Shown here piece by piece: positions 55,367-64,000 of a DNA stretch of 64,000 nt (positions within the stretch are counted from its first letter, which is position 1; each line of letters begins with the position of its first letter). The notes below the pieces were generated by a model. It had not been told where the DNA came from. It saw only the letters and a list, made by a program, of their open reading frames with translations, and searched no databases. Source of the stretch: Oceanotoga teriensis (GTDB taxonomy: Bacteria > Thermotogota > Thermotogae > Petrotogales > Petrotogaceae); NCBI RefSeq assembly GCF_003148465.1, contig NZ_QGGI01000017.1, positions 1-64,000 of the forward strand, in the 5' to 3' direction. A program made the translations under genes and the position numbers.

Positions 55367-56470
55367 ATGAACTTGTTAAAAAAATTCAATGATAAAAATG
55401 AAAGATTTGTAAGATTTGAATATATTTTATTTTTTTCTTATATTATTTTGGCTATAATAGGTTATTTCGCAATAAAAAGTTCTGTATTAAATACCTATAG
55501 AGAATCTGTATCAGAAAAACAAATTTTATTTATAATAGTTGGATTTATAATTTATAATTTTATTTTAATAATTCCAGACAGAACCTTTAAGAAATCTATT
55601 CCAATTTTTTTCATACTTTCATTTTTATCATTAATAGCTGTTTTATTTTTAGGAACAACTACTTATGGGGCAAAGAGATGGATAAGACTTGGACCTCTCG
55701 GAGGATTTCAACCTTCTGAATTTTTTAAATTATTTTTAATTCTTTACCTAAGTTATATATTGTCTTATAAATCAAAAAAACATTTTTATTTTTCATCTAT
55801 ATTGGTTATATTTTCCGCAATTTTAATATATAAAGAACCAGATTTAGGAACTACTTTTATAGTATTATTAATATGGTTTATTTTTATATTTTTATCTGGA
55901 AAATTTGAATTCTTGTGGAAATTTTTATTTTTTTCTGGAATGGCTGCTGCACCAGTTTTATTTTTCTTTATGAAAGATTATCAAAAAGCAAGAATAATAG
56001 GATTTTTATCTCCAGAAGCTTATTCTTCAGGAATAAGTTATAATGTAATACAATCTACAAGAGCTATAGGTTCTGGCGGAATATTGGGAAGAGGTTATAT
56101 GAATGGATATATGAATTTGGGAAATTTTGTACCTGAAAATCATAGTGATTTTATCATTTCGGTAATAGGGGAAGAATTTGGATTTATTGGTATTTCTTTA
56201 GTACTATTTCTCTATCTTTTAATCTTATTAAGATTGTATAAACTTTATAAAATAAGTTATGATATATTTTGGAAGTACTTTTATATCGTTTCTGCATTTT
56301 TATTATTCTTTCATATTTTTGAAAATATTGGTATGAATATGGGAATAATGCCTGTTACTGGAATTGCATTACCTTTTTTGTCTGCTGGAGGAACTTCTAC
56401 AATATCATTTTCAATACTTTTAGGAATAGCCACTAAGGGAGCTATGACTAATAAAAATATAAAGAGGTGA
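55367..56470 (+). CDS. RodA/FtsW-type SEDS peptidoglycan polymerase
   Basis: A 367-residue protein with ten or so helices, the glycosyltransferase of the SEDS family. Signatures are RWIRLGPLGGFQPSEFFKL, KEPDLGTT and ENHSDFIISVIGEEFGF, with LPFLSAGGTS near the C-terminus. I cannot decide between rodA and ftsW; no PBP2 or mreB lies beside it. I prefer the second of two adjacent ATGs, seven bases after GAGG. A -10-like TATAAT is at 55331-55336 with no clear -35. Confidence 0.93.
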   Translation: MNLLKKFNDKNERFVRFEYILFFSYIILAIIGYFAIKSSVLNTYRESVSEKQILFIIVGFIIYNFILIIPDRTFKKSIPIFFILSFLSLIAVLFLGTTTYGAKRWIRLGPLGGFQPSEFFKLFLILYLSYILSYKSKKHFYFSSILVIFSAILIYKEPDLGTTFIVLLIWFIFIFLSGKFEFLWKFLFFSGMAAAPVLFFFMKDYQKARIIGFLSPEAYSSGISYNVIQSTRAIGSGGILGRGYMNGYMNLGNFVPENHSDFIISVIGEEFGFIGISLVLFLYLLILLRLYKLYKISYDIFWKYFYIVSAFLLFFHIFENIGMNMGIMPVTGIALPFLSAGGTSTISFSILLGIATKGAMTNKNIKR

Positions 56471-56478
56471 ATTTAATT

Positions 56479-57363
56479 ATGAAATTATTGGGGGCTGTCC
56501 CAAATATTAGCGAAGGAAAAGATGAAAAATTAATAAAAAAAATAATTGACATGGCAAATGAATATGAAAAAATGTGGGTTATATCCTATAAAATGGATGA
56601 ATATTATAATAGAACATTATTAACTGTTATAGGTAAACCAGAATGTGTTATGAATTATTTATTTAAAATGACAGAGATATGCATAAATGAAATTGATATG
56701 AAAAATCACTCTGGTGCACATCCAGCAATAGGTTCTGTGGATGTTATACCTATAATTCCCATAACAGAAATAACAAATGATGAAGCTCAAAAAATGGCTC
56801 TCGATCTTTCTGAAAAAATTTCTTCTAAATTTAATATTCCAATTTTCTCATATGAAAATTCTACTGATATTTCAAACAAAAAACATATAAATTATATAAG
56901 AAAAGATGGTTTTGAATCATTGAAATGGAGAATGAAAACAGGAAAGCTTACATCTGATTTTGGACCAAATGAGCCAAATGAAAATGCTGGAGGATGTATA
57001 ATTGGAGTTAGGAGTTATTTAATAACATTAGATTTTTATATAAATTCAAAAAACAGATGGCTTGCTGAACAAATAAAAAGAGAATTATTAGTTGAAATCC
57101 CAGGAAGTATATTTATAGATAAAAAAAGTGATAATAATTTCATTTTAACTTTAAACGCAAAAGTATCAGATATTTCTTTATTAGATATATATTATACATC
57201 GAGAAAAGTAATTGAACATTTTGACTGTGAAATAGAAAAAATAAATATTCCAACACCATTAACTTCTTCAATATTAATAGATTCATTTAAAAAAATTGCT
57301 GATAATAATATTGAAGGAAATTTACAAACAATAGAAGAATTTATTCTCTCTAAACTTTCATGA
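56479..57363 (+). CDS. Glutamate formimidoyltransferase (FtcD-like)
   Basis: About 294 residues with the family signatures AVPNISEGKDEK at the start, NHSGAHPAIGSVDVIP with the catalytic histidine, and the AGGCIIGVRSYLI region. It transfers a formimino group from formiminoglutamate to tetrahydrofolate, as in histidine breakdown or folate one-carbon supply. No other histidine-use gene is in the window, and it is sandwiched between rodA/ftsW and rlmH. I start at ATG 56479 behind GAGGTGA. Confidence 0.9.
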   Translation: MKLLGAVPNISEGKDEKLIKKIIDMANEYEKMWVISYKMDEYYNRTLLTVIGKPECVMNYLFKMTEICINEIDMKNHSGAHPAIGSVDVIPIIPITEITNDEAQKMALDLSEKISSKFNIPIFSYENSTDISNKKHINYIRKDGFESLKWRMKTGKLTSDFGPNEPNENAGGCIIGVRSYLITLDFYINSKNRWLAEQIKRELLVEIPGSIFIDKKSDNNFILTLNAKVSDISLLDIYYTSRKVIEHFDCEIEKINIPTPLTSSILIDSFKKIADNNIEGNLQTIEEFILSKLS

Positions 57364-57827
57364 AATATAGAATAATATTAATTGGACCAATAAAAACTTC
57401 TTATATAAAAAAGGGAATTTCACAGTATTTAAAATGGATATCAAAATTTCAAAAAATAGAATTTATAGAAATCCCATTATCGGGAGATTTAAATAAAATA
57501 TCTCCTGAACAATATAAATTAAACGATTATAATAAAATAGAAAAATATATGGAAAACTCAATAAATATAGTTTTAGATGAAAGAGGTGAAAACTTTAATT
57601 CTATAGAATTTGCTAAAAAATTAGACAAATTTCAATGTTACGGAAAAAAATATATAACTTTTTTTATAGGAGGTCCTCTTGGACATCATCAAAAAATATA
57701 TCAATCAGCAGATCTTATCATGGGACTTTCTAAAATGACTTTTACACATGAAATGGTCTCATTATTCATAGCAGAACAAATATTTAGATCTTTTAAAATA
57801 AATAACAATGAAAAATATCATTATTAG
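57360..57827 (+). CDS. rlmH: 23S rRNA pseudouridine-1915 N3-methyltransferase
   Basis: A 155-residue SPOUT methyltransferase. The knot region FFIGGPLGHH and the C-terminal TFTHEMVSLFIAEQIFRSF with a terminal YHY are typical. It methylates pseudouridine 1915 in helix 69 of 23S rRNA. ATGA overlap with the upstream gene, no clear ribosome site, so translation is probably coupled. A terminator follows. Confidence 0.93.
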   Translation: MKYRIILIGPIKTSYIKKGISQYLKWISKFQKIEFIEIPLSGDLNKISPEQYKLNDYNKIEKYMENSINIVLDERGENFNSIEFAKKLDKFQCYGKKYITFFIGGPLGHHQKIYQSADLIMGLSKMTFTHEMVSLFIAEQIFRSFKINNNEKYHY

Positions 57828-57850
57828 GACAGCTAAGCTGTCCTTTTTAT
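57826..57850 (+). terminator. Terminator after rlmH
   Basis: Eight-base stem AGGACAGC / GCTGTCCT with a TAA loop, followed by TTTTT. It begins in the rlmH stop codon and closes the rodA/ftsW-rlmH unit. Confidence 0.93.
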
Positions 57851-57888
57851 TATTTTAATAAAAAAATATATATTTTTTTATTAAAAAT

Positions 57889-57917
57889 TTGTATAATCAT
57901 ATAAGTTAGAGTATAAT
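57889..57917 (+). promoter_or_regulatory. Promoter for the alr-yhaM-topA-ddl unit
   Basis: TTGTAT at 57889-57894 and TATAAT at 57912-57917 are 17 bases apart. They lie after the rlmH terminator and before the next gene at 57960. The region around them is otherwise empty AT-rich DNA. Confidence 0.65.
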
Positions 57918-57959
57918 AAATTTGAATAATTTAATTAATATTTAGGAGAATAATATATT

Positions 57960-58352
57960 ATGAGATATAATTTTAGATACTTAAAAATTTTTCATATATT
58001 ACCAATAATTTTAGCTTTTATAATATTTTATATTGGAAATTATTTAATTTCTAAAACTCAAAATAATTTTTTGGGATTTTTATTTTTAATCTGTTTTTCA
58101 TCCATTTTAATTTTTTTTATAAGAAAATATATGAAGTTCCCAATAATAGTAGATAGTCAAAAAAAGCTTTTTTATATAAACTTTGGTTTTTTCAATCCAA
58201 GATATGTTGAATATCAAATAAAGGATGTAAAAGATACAGTTTTAACCTCAAAAAATCTAATAATAAAACTTCAAAATAATGAAATAATAATATCAAATAA
58301 AATAGAAAATATAAATCTTTTATTGAATCTTCTTAAGGGGGAACTAAATTGA
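57960..58352 (+). CDS. Small membrane protein, possible bacterial PH-like domain
   Basis: A 130-residue protein with two helices (about 10-28 and 36-56) followed by a short beta-rich region, IIVDSQKKLFYINFGFFNPRYVEYQIKDVKD, that resembles bacterial PH-like domains. No enzyme motif is present. AGGAGA lies ten bases before the ATG. It overlaps alr by 4 bases. Function unknown. Confidence 0.65.
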   Translation: MRYNFRYLKIFHILPIILAFIIFYIGNYLISKTQNNFLGFLFLICFSSILIFFIRKYMKFPIIVDSQKKLFYINFGFFNPRYVEYQIKDVKDTVLTSKNLIIKLQNNEIIISNKIENINLLLNLLKGELN

Positions 58353-59467
58353 TATTTGATAATCGTGGAACTTTTGCATTAATTGATATAGATAATTATC
58401 TACAAAATCTTGAATATATAAACAAAAAAACAAATACAAAAATAATGCCAGTTTTAAAAGCAGATGCATATGGACATGGAAGCAAAGTCTTAGCAAAACA
58501 TGCTTTAAAAGAAGGATATGAAAGATTTGCAGTCGCATTTTTAGATGAAGCAGTAGAATTAATAAAAAATGGAATTAAAAAACCAATATTAGTTTTTAAC
58601 TACTTTAATCCCGAAATGATGAAATATATAGATGATTATTCTGAATATATAATACCTACAATTTCATCTTTAGAATTTTTAGAAAAAATATTGTATTATT
58701 CTGGAAAAAATATTCAAAAATTTAAATTTCATTTAAATTATAATACAGGCATAAATAGAATAGGCTTAAACGATTATGAAATAGATGAAATTTTAAGAAA
58801 AATAAAAGAAAAAAATATTAAAATAGAAGGTATTTATTCACATTTTGCTACTGCTGATGAAGATGATGAATTTATAATTGAACAATTTAAAGAATTTAAA
58901 AATTTTGAAAATTATTTAAATTCAAAACATATTAACTTTTCAATTAGACATATTTCAAATTCTGCAGCGAGTTTATTTCATCCTGAAATGTCTTTAGATT
59001 TTGTTAGGCCTGGAATTGCAACTTATGGACTTCAACCAAGTTCAAAAAAACAATTTAAAGAATTAAAACCAGTTATGACTCTTATAAGTACCATATCAAA
59101 AATAAATAATGTAAAAAAAGGGGATACAATTGGATATGGTAGAACTTATAAAACAAATAAAGATATAAATACAGCTATAATACCAATAGGCTATGCTGAT
59201 GGTATATTTAGAAATCTTTCTAATAAAACTTTTATAAATATAAAAGGAAAAAAATGTGAAATAATAGGAAATATTTCAATGGATCAAATGGTTGTAAATC
59301 TAAATGATTTAAATGCTAAAACTGGTGATAAAGTTATAATATTTGGAGAGTATCCAACAGCAAATGAACATGCTGAAAAAGCCAACACAATTAACTATGA
59401 AATAACTTCAAAAATTACTAAGAGAATCAAAAGAATCTACAAAAAGGGAGGAAAATATATTGAATGA
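58349..59467 (+). CDS. alr: Alanine racemase
   Basis: PLP enzyme that makes D-alanine for peptidoglycan. The PLP lysine is Lys37 in VLKADAYGHG, and the second catalytic residue Tyr263 is in GYGRTY; RPGIATYGL is also conserved. The usual carbamylated lysine of the HLKxDTGM motif is replaced: this protein reads HLNYNTGINRIG, Asn130. The start is TTG in a TTGA overlap, served by AAGGGGGA. Ddl, the next user of D-alanine, is in the same unit. Confidence 0.94.
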   Translation: MIFDNRGTFALIDIDNYLQNLEYINKKTNTKIMPVLKADAYGHGSKVLAKHALKEGYERFAVAFLDEAVELIKNGIKKPILVFNYFNPEMMKYIDDYSEYIIPTISSLEFLEKILYYSGKNIQKFKFHLNYNTGINRIGLNDYEIDEILRKIKEKNIKIEGIYSHFATADEDDEFIIEQFKEFKNFENYLNSKHINFSIRHISNSAASLFHPEMSLDFVRPGIATYGLQPSSKKQFKELKPVMTLISTISKINNVKKGDTIGYGRTYKTNKDINTAIIPIGYADGIFRNLSNKTFINIKGKKCEIIGNISMDQMVVNLNDLNAKTGDKVIIFGEYPTANEHAEKANTINYEITSKITKRIKRIYKKGGKYIE

Positions 59468-60503
59468 ACAATACAGTATAGGCCAAATGATAGACAAATC
59501 TATTTTTAAAGATGAGTTTAATTATTATGAGTTTATAAAAGATATAGAAATTGGAAAATTAATAGAAGTTGAAGGAAAAGTCGTATCTAAAAAATTACAA
59601 AATACAAAAGATGGTAAAGTCTTTCTTTTAATCACTATAAAAGATAAAACTGAATCTTTGAGAATAATAGATTGGTTCAAAGCTGAAGACCATGATAAGA
59701 TCATAAACATTGAAGATATAATAAAAGTTAGAGGTAAATCTGTTATATTTGAAAATAGACCTCAAATAAATTTAGATAAAAATTATACTATAGAAATAAT
59801 AAAAGATGTAAAAAACCAAGATAAGTATATAAAAACTTCTAATAAAAATATAAATACTTTAATAAACGATTTAAACTTAAATATTGAAAAAATTAAAGAC
59901 CCATTTTTAAAAAAATTAACTTCAGAAATACTTTTAAAAGATAAAAAAATACATGATCTTTTCATTGAATCACCAGCAGCTATAACAGTTCATCATGCCT
60001 ATAAAAATGGCTTATTAGAGCATACATTAAAAGTATTAATGATGGCAGAAAATATTGCAAATAATTATGAAATAAAAGTTGATAAAGATCTTATAATATC
60101 TGGAGCTTTATTACATGATTTGGGAAAAATATATGAATATAAAATAACAAATACGGGGATAGAAAAAACTGAAAATGGTGAATTATTAGGTCATATAGCT
60201 ATTGGTTTAAACATTATAAATTCTAAATTAAGATTTATAGAGAAAATTGATTTTATAAAATTAAATCAATTAAACCATATAATTCTATCCCATCACGGAG
60301 AAATAGAATATGGTAGTCCTATACTTCCAAAAACAATAGAAGCATTTATTATTCACTATGCTGATAATATTGACTCAAAAATAGCTCAAATATCAGAAAT
60401 AATAGAAAATAATAATGATATTAATAACAACAACTCAAATTGGAGCTTCTTTGACAAAAGACTCGGAAGAAAATTAATGATAAAGACTCAGGAGGATTTG
60501 TAA
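59460..60503 (+). CDS. YhaM-like 3'-5' exoribonuclease (OB-fold plus HD domain)
   Basis: A 347-residue protein with an N-terminal OB-fold (about 15-110) and an HD domain: HHAYKNGLLEHTLKV, then SGALLHDLGKIYEY, then LSHHGEIEYGSP. This is the YhaM/CbfA layout, a 3'-5' exonuclease acting on RNA and DNA. The start is TTG behind GGGAGG at eight bases, overlapping the end of alr. It directly precedes topA. Confidence 0.87.
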   Translation: MNEQYSIGQMIDKSIFKDEFNYYEFIKDIEIGKLIEVEGKVVSKKLQNTKDGKVFLLITIKDKTESLRIIDWFKAEDHDKIINIEDIIKVRGKSVIFENRPQINLDKNYTIEIIKDVKNQDKYIKTSNKNINTLINDLNLNIEKIKDPFLKKLTSEILLKDKKIHDLFIESPAAITVHHAYKNGLLEHTLKVLMMAENIANNYEIKVDKDLIISGALLHDLGKIYEYKITNTGIEKTENGELLGHIAIGLNIINSKLRFIEKIDFIKLNQLNHIILSHHGEIEYGSPILPKTIEAFIIHYADNIDSKIAQISEIIENNNDINNNNSNWSFFDKRLGRKLMIKTQEDL

Positions 60504-62752
60504 TGTCAAAAAATTCAAAATATATTGTAATAGTTGAATCACCTGCAAAAGCTAAAACAATAGAAAGATATTTGGGAAAAGATTTTGAAGTTATAGCTTC
60601 AAAAGGGCATATAAGAGATTTACCAAAGAAAAAATTTGGTGTAAACATAGAAAATAATTTTGAACCTGAATTTGAAACAATGAGCGGAAAAGAAAAGGTT
60701 ATAAAAGAGATAAAATCTAAAGTCAAAAACAAAAAAATTTTACTTGCTTCAGATATGGATAGAGAAGGTGAAGCAATTGCTTGGCATTTATCTCAAATAT
60801 TAGGATTAGATCCTAAAGAAAAAAACAGAATTATATTTACTGAAATAACAAAAAATTCTATAAATGATTCCATAAAAAAACCTCTACAAATATCTTTAAA
60901 CAAGGTTGATGCTCAAATTGCAAGAAGAATCTTAGATAGAATAGTAGGTTACAAAGTTAGTCCATTAGTATGGAAAGTATTTAAAAATTATAAAACAAGT
61001 GCTGGTAGAGTTCAATCAGCTGCTTTAAAACTTATAGTAGATAAAGAAAGAAAAATTTTTCAATTTAAATCAAAAAAATATTTTAAAATATATTTAGAAA
61101 AAGATAATATAAAAATTCCTTTAGTGAAAGAAAATGGGAAAAAAATTAAAAATGAAAAAATAGATCAAGAAAAAAAAGATTTAATATTAGATTATCTAAA
61201 AGATAAAGATATAAAATTATTTAATAAAAAAACTAAAGATAGTCTTAGAAAATCACCTGATCCTTTTATAACTTCAACTTTACAACAATCTGCAGTTTCA
61301 ATTTTAGGTTGGTCATCAAAAAAAACTATGCAAATAGCTCAAAAACTTTATGAAGGAATAGAAACAAATGATGGTAATTTGGCTTTTATAACTTATATGA
61401 GAACAGATTCAAAAAGAGTTTCTGATATCGCACAAAATGCAGCTAAAAAATTCATTGAAGAAAATTATGGTAAAGAATATACAAGCAAATATAAAGAAAA
61501 AAAATCAAAAAATAAAACACAAGATGCTCATGAAGCTATAAGACCTACTGATATAAATATGACTCCAGAAAAAGCAAAAAAAATATTATCTGGAGATACT
61601 ATAAAATTATATAAAATGATTTGGGAAAGATTCATGGCCTCTCAAACATCAAATGCAAAATATATAGAAACAAAATATGAGTTATCAGATCAAGAAAAAA
61701 AATATACATTTGAATTGATATCAAAAGAAAAAATATTTGAAGGATTTGAAGTATTTTGGAGTCATAATAATAAAGAAATTATATATAAGTTAAAAGATGA
61801 TATTGTTTTTAAAGGTAAAGATGTAAAAAACGAAGAAAAAGAAACCATGCCACCTCCAAGATATTCCGAAGCTTCTATAGTAAAAGAATTAGAATCTAAT
61901 GGAATTGGAAGACCTTCAACATACTCAACTATAATTTCGACATTAATAACAAGAAAATATATAAACAAAATTGAAAAAAATATCTTAAGGCCTACTGTCG
62001 CTGGATTCATAGTTACAGATTTTTTAGAAAACAATTTTCCAGATATTATCAATACAAATTTTACAGCAAACATGGAAGAAGATTTAGATAAAATAGAAGA
62101 AGGTTTAAATAATTCAAAAATAGTATTAAAAACTTTTTATTCATCTTTTGAAAATTTTTTAAATGATGCAAGTGAAAAAATAAAAAATTTTGAATTAAAA
62201 CTAAATTATGAATCAGATGTAAAATGTGAAGACTGTAATGAAAATATGAAATTACAGTTTGGAAGATACGGCATGTACCTTCAATGTGAAAAATGCGAAA
62301 AAACTCAAAAAGTTCCATTTTATATGTATGGAATTACTTTAAAAGAAAAATTATATATAAAGGATTATATTGAAGATATTTCATCAGAAAATAATGAAAT
62401 TGGAGAAAAATGTCCTAATTGTGGTTCAGAACTTGTACTTAAAAGAGGTAGATTTGGAGAATTTATTGCATGTTCAAATTATCCAGAATGTAAATATACA
62501 AAAAGTGTTCCAGCAAGAGGAAAATGTCCAAAATGTAACTCAGAAGTTTCAAAATTAAAAAGTAAAAAAGGTAAATTATACTTTAAATGTACTAATAAAG
62601 ACTGTGGAGAAATGTTTTGGAATGAGCCTTCAAATTATAAAGATCCAGAAACAAATCAAACTTTATTTTATTATTATAAAAACAAAGAAGAAAAATTATA
62701 TAACCCAGAAACAAAAACATTTTATGATATTGAGGAGATAAAGAAAAAATGA
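60503..62752 (+). CDS. topA: DNA topoisomerase I
   Basis: Type IA topoisomerase of 749 residues that relaxes negative supercoils. The Toprim domain has IVIVESPAKAKTIERYLG and DMDREGEAIAWHL; the active tyrosine is in FITYMRTDSKRV. At the C-terminus come three zinc-finger-like cysteine sets: CEDC/CEKC (the final pair CEKC), CPNC/CSNYPEC and CPKC/CTNKDC. It shares one base with the upstream stop and has GGAGG seven bases before ATG. Confidence 0.97.
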   Translation: MSKNSKYIVIVESPAKAKTIERYLGKDFEVIASKGHIRDLPKKKFGVNIENNFEPEFETMSGKEKVIKEIKSKVKNKKILLASDMDREGEAIAWHLSQILGLDPKEKNRIIFTEITKNSINDSIKKPLQISLNKVDAQIARRILDRIVGYKVSPLVWKVFKNYKTSAGRVQSAALKLIVDKERKIFQFKSKKYFKIYLEKDNIKIPLVKENGKKIKNEKIDQEKKDLILDYLKDKDIKLFNKKTKDSLRKSPDPFITSTLQQSAVSILGWSSKKTMQIAQKLYEGIETNDGNLAFITYMRTDSKRVSDIAQNAAKKFIEENYGKEYTSKYKEKKSKNKTQDAHEAIRPTDINMTPEKAKKILSGDTIKLYKMIWERFMASQTSNAKYIETKYELSDQEKKYTFELISKEKIFEGFEVFWSHNNKEIIYKLKDDIVFKGKDVKNEEKETMPPPRYSEASIVKELESNGIGRPSTYSTIISTLITRKYINKIEKNILRPTVAGFIVTDFLENNFPDIINTNFTANMEEDLDKIEEGLNNSKIVLKTFYSSFENFLNDASEKIKNFELKLNYESDVKCEDCNENMKLQFGRYGMYLQCEKCEKTQKVPFYMYGITLKEKLYIKDYIEDISSENNEIGEKCPNCGSELVLKRGRFGEFIACSNYPECKYTKSVPARGKCPKCNSEVSKLKSKKGKLYFKCTNKDCGEMFWNEPSNYKDPETNQTLFYYYKNKEEKLYNPETKTFYDIEEIKKK

Positions 62753-63633
62753 ACATAGGACTCATAGTTGGTGGAAAAAGTGAAGAAAGAGAAATTTCTT
62801 TAAAAAGTGCTTATAATGTAAAAAAAAGTCTTGAAAAACTAAATTATGATTTTATCATATTTGAACCTACAGATAAAGACTTTTTTAAAAAAATACAAGA
62901 AATAGATATTGTTTTTAATTGTATACATGGTGATTATGGAGAAGATGGAAAAATACAAGGATTTCTTGAAACCTTAAACAAAAAATATACTTGTTCTGAT
63001 TCAGATGCATGTTATATAACTTATGACAAATATGCTTTTTATGAATTTTTTAAAGACAAATTAAATCTTCCAAAAACCCATATAACGAAGGAATATATAA
63101 AAAATCCTTTTGAAAACTATCCAGTTATAATAAAACAAAGAAAAGGTGGATCAAGTAACGGTGTATTTATTGCACATGATGAAAAAGAATATTCAGAATA
63201 TTTAAAATACAATTTAAAAAAATATAATCAAACAATGATACAAGAATATATAAAAGGTGAAGAATATACAATATCAGTTTTAGAAAATTCACAAAACTTT
63301 ATAACTTTACCATATTTAAAAATAAAACCAAAAAAAGAATTCTATGATTATCAATCTAAATATACAGAAGGATTTACTAACTTAATAATAGACAACATAG
63401 AAGATCCTAAAATAAAGAATGAAATTGAAAAAACAAAAAATACACTCTTAAAATATTTTAATTTCAAAGATATATTTAGAATAGATATAATAATAAAAGA
63501 TAATAACCCTTATATACTAGAAATAAATACAGTTCCGGGTCTCACTAATTTAAGCGATTTACCTACATCAGCAAATGCTGCTGGAATAGATTTCACAAAA
63601 CTTGTTGAAATTATTATTAATAACCATATATGA
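62749..63633 (+). CDS. ddl: D-alanine--D-alanine ligase
   Basis: ATP-grasp enzyme of 294 residues that joins two D-alanines for the peptidoglycan precursor. It has [15 protein letters not shown] at the start, [28 protein letters not shown], and [10 protein letters not shown] with EINTVPGLT near the end. ATGA overlap with topA. With alr in the same unit the operon holds both D-alanine steps. Length is slightly short but complete. Confidence 0.96.
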   Translation: MNIGLIVGGKSEEREISLKSAYNVKKSLEKLNYDFIIFEPTDKDFFKKIQEIDIVFNCIHGDYGEDGKIQGFLETLNKKYTCSDSDACYITYDKYAFYEFFKDKLNLPKTHITKEYIKNPFENYPVIIKQRKGGSSNGVFIAHDEKEYSEYLKYNLKKYNQTMIQEYIKGEEYTISVLENSQNFITLPYLKIKPKKEFYDYQSKYTEGFTNLIIDNIEDPKIKNEIEKTKNTLLKYFNFKDIFRIDIIIKDNNPYILEINTVPGLTNLSDLPTSANAAGIDFTKLVEIIINNHI

Positions 63634-63647
63634 TTGGAGGAATAAAA

Positions 63648-64000
63648 ATGGAATTTAAAGGAACTACTATAATAGGTGTTAAAAAAAATAATAAAACTGT
63701 AATAGCTGGTGATGGTCAAGTTACTATGGGAAATACTGTTTTTAAAGGTACAGCTGTAAAAGTAAAAAGATTAGGAAATGGAAATGTAATATCTGGATTT
63801 GCCGGATCAGTTGCTGATGCTTTAGCATTATACGAAAGATTTGAATCTAAATATAAAGAATCTAATGGTAATTTATTAAAAGCAGCTGTAAATTTAACAA
63901 AAGAATGGAGAACAGATAAAGCTTTAAGAAAATTAGAAGCTTTACTGATGGTAGCAGATAAAAATCATTTATTATTAATATCTGGAAATGGAGAAGTAAT
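63648..64000 (+). CDS. hslV: ATP-dependent protease subunit HslV (5' part)
   Basis: First 117 codons of the proteasome-like peptidase, cut by the window end. [24 protein letters not shown] contains the catalytic threonine after a short propeptide, Thr6, and the GDGQ motif. TGGAGG lies seven bases before ATG. It should pair with HslU just beyond the window. Confidence 0.93.
   Translation, partial: MEFKGTTIIGVKKNNKTVIAGDGQVTMGNTVFKGTAVKVKRLGNGNVISGFAGSVADALALYERFESKYKESNGNLLKAAVNLTKEWRTDKALRKLEALLMVADKNHLLLISGNGEV

Noticed and set aside
63648-63665. HslV as inactive because threonine is not next to the start methionine
   Set aside because: Thermotogota-type HslV carries a short propeptide before GTT, so removal is expected.

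Overview
The window is a strongly AT-rich, gene-dense stretch of bacterial chromosome with no gap over about 150 bases. I see no tRNA, rRNA, insertion sequence, prophage or CRISPR array. Gene content and order fit a motile member of the Thermotogota, probably of the very AT-rich Petrotogales (Oceanotoga or Geotoga relatives). The supporting signs are a CheC/CheD adaptation pair, a flagellar block running fliO-P-Q-R-flhB-flhA-flhF-flhG-pilZ-cheC-cheD-fliA, sugar ABC permeases, HslV and long-form TrmB. The lineage is inference; the gene families are read directly from the sequence.

Layout. (1) 119-1651 (+): uppP and a DUF368 protein, both acting on the undecaprenyl-phosphate carrier, closed by a terminator. 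(2) 34.6 kb down to 1.7 kb (-): an almost unbroken run of about 33 genes with junctions of roughly 20 bases or less. In transcription order it holds a shortened cinA, cheA-cheW-cheY, the flagellar export gate, flhF/flhG, two PilZ-type genes, cheC/cheD, fliA, three unknown genes, mfd, mnmE, an unknown membrane protein, an IGHMBP2-type helicase, an ABC-2 permease, yigZ, dnaX, an MTA/SAH-nucleosidase-like gene, a spore-photoproduct-lyase-like radical SAM gene, a bacterial alpha-2-macroglobulin and a small secreted HExxH protein. (3) 34704-35330 (+): nth. (4) 35343-55223 (-): an unknown coiled-coil protein, gpsA, trmB, rpsT, metK, an M23 peptidase, hflX, hfq, miaA, an RsmJ-like methyltransferase, an FtsB-like protein, two oversized sugar ABC permeases, fliI-fliH-fliG-fliF, a lytic transglycosylase with a beta-rich tail, then punA, hpt and birA behind a good promoter. 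(5) 55367-64000 (+): rodA/ftsW, glutamate formimidoyltransferase and rlmH; then a second unit with a small membrane protein, alr, a YhaM-like nuclease, topA, ddl and the start of hslV.

Working together: the two flagellar/chemotaxis blocks supply the MS ring and switch base (FliF, FliG), the export ATPase (FliH, FliI), the export gate (FliO-P-Q-R, FlhA, FlhB), placement control (FlhF, FlhG), the late sigma factor (FliA), a PilZ brake and the chemotaxis core. Envelope genes (uppP, DUF368, rodA/ftsW, alr, ddl, M23 peptidase, transglycosylase, FtsB-like) are scattered around them. Translation, repair and topology genes (mfd, nth, topA, dnaX, mnmE, miaA, trmB, rlmH, hfq, rpsT) fill the rest.

Most notable: a radical SAM protein related to spore photoproduct lyase that lacks the hydrogen-donor cysteine and is translationally coupled to a nucleosidase-like gene; a MalG-type permease with about 470 extra extracytoplasmic residues beside a MalF-type permease with extra membrane segments, inserted next to fliI; a 79-base fliR/flhB overlap carrying a T7 run placed for a -1 shift that would fuse the two proteins; an alpha-2-macroglobulin with an intact thioester and an unusual domain, overlapping a secreted HExxH protein; a transglycosylase fused to an outer-membrane-like beta tail; and a CinA that has lost its N-terminal catalytic region.
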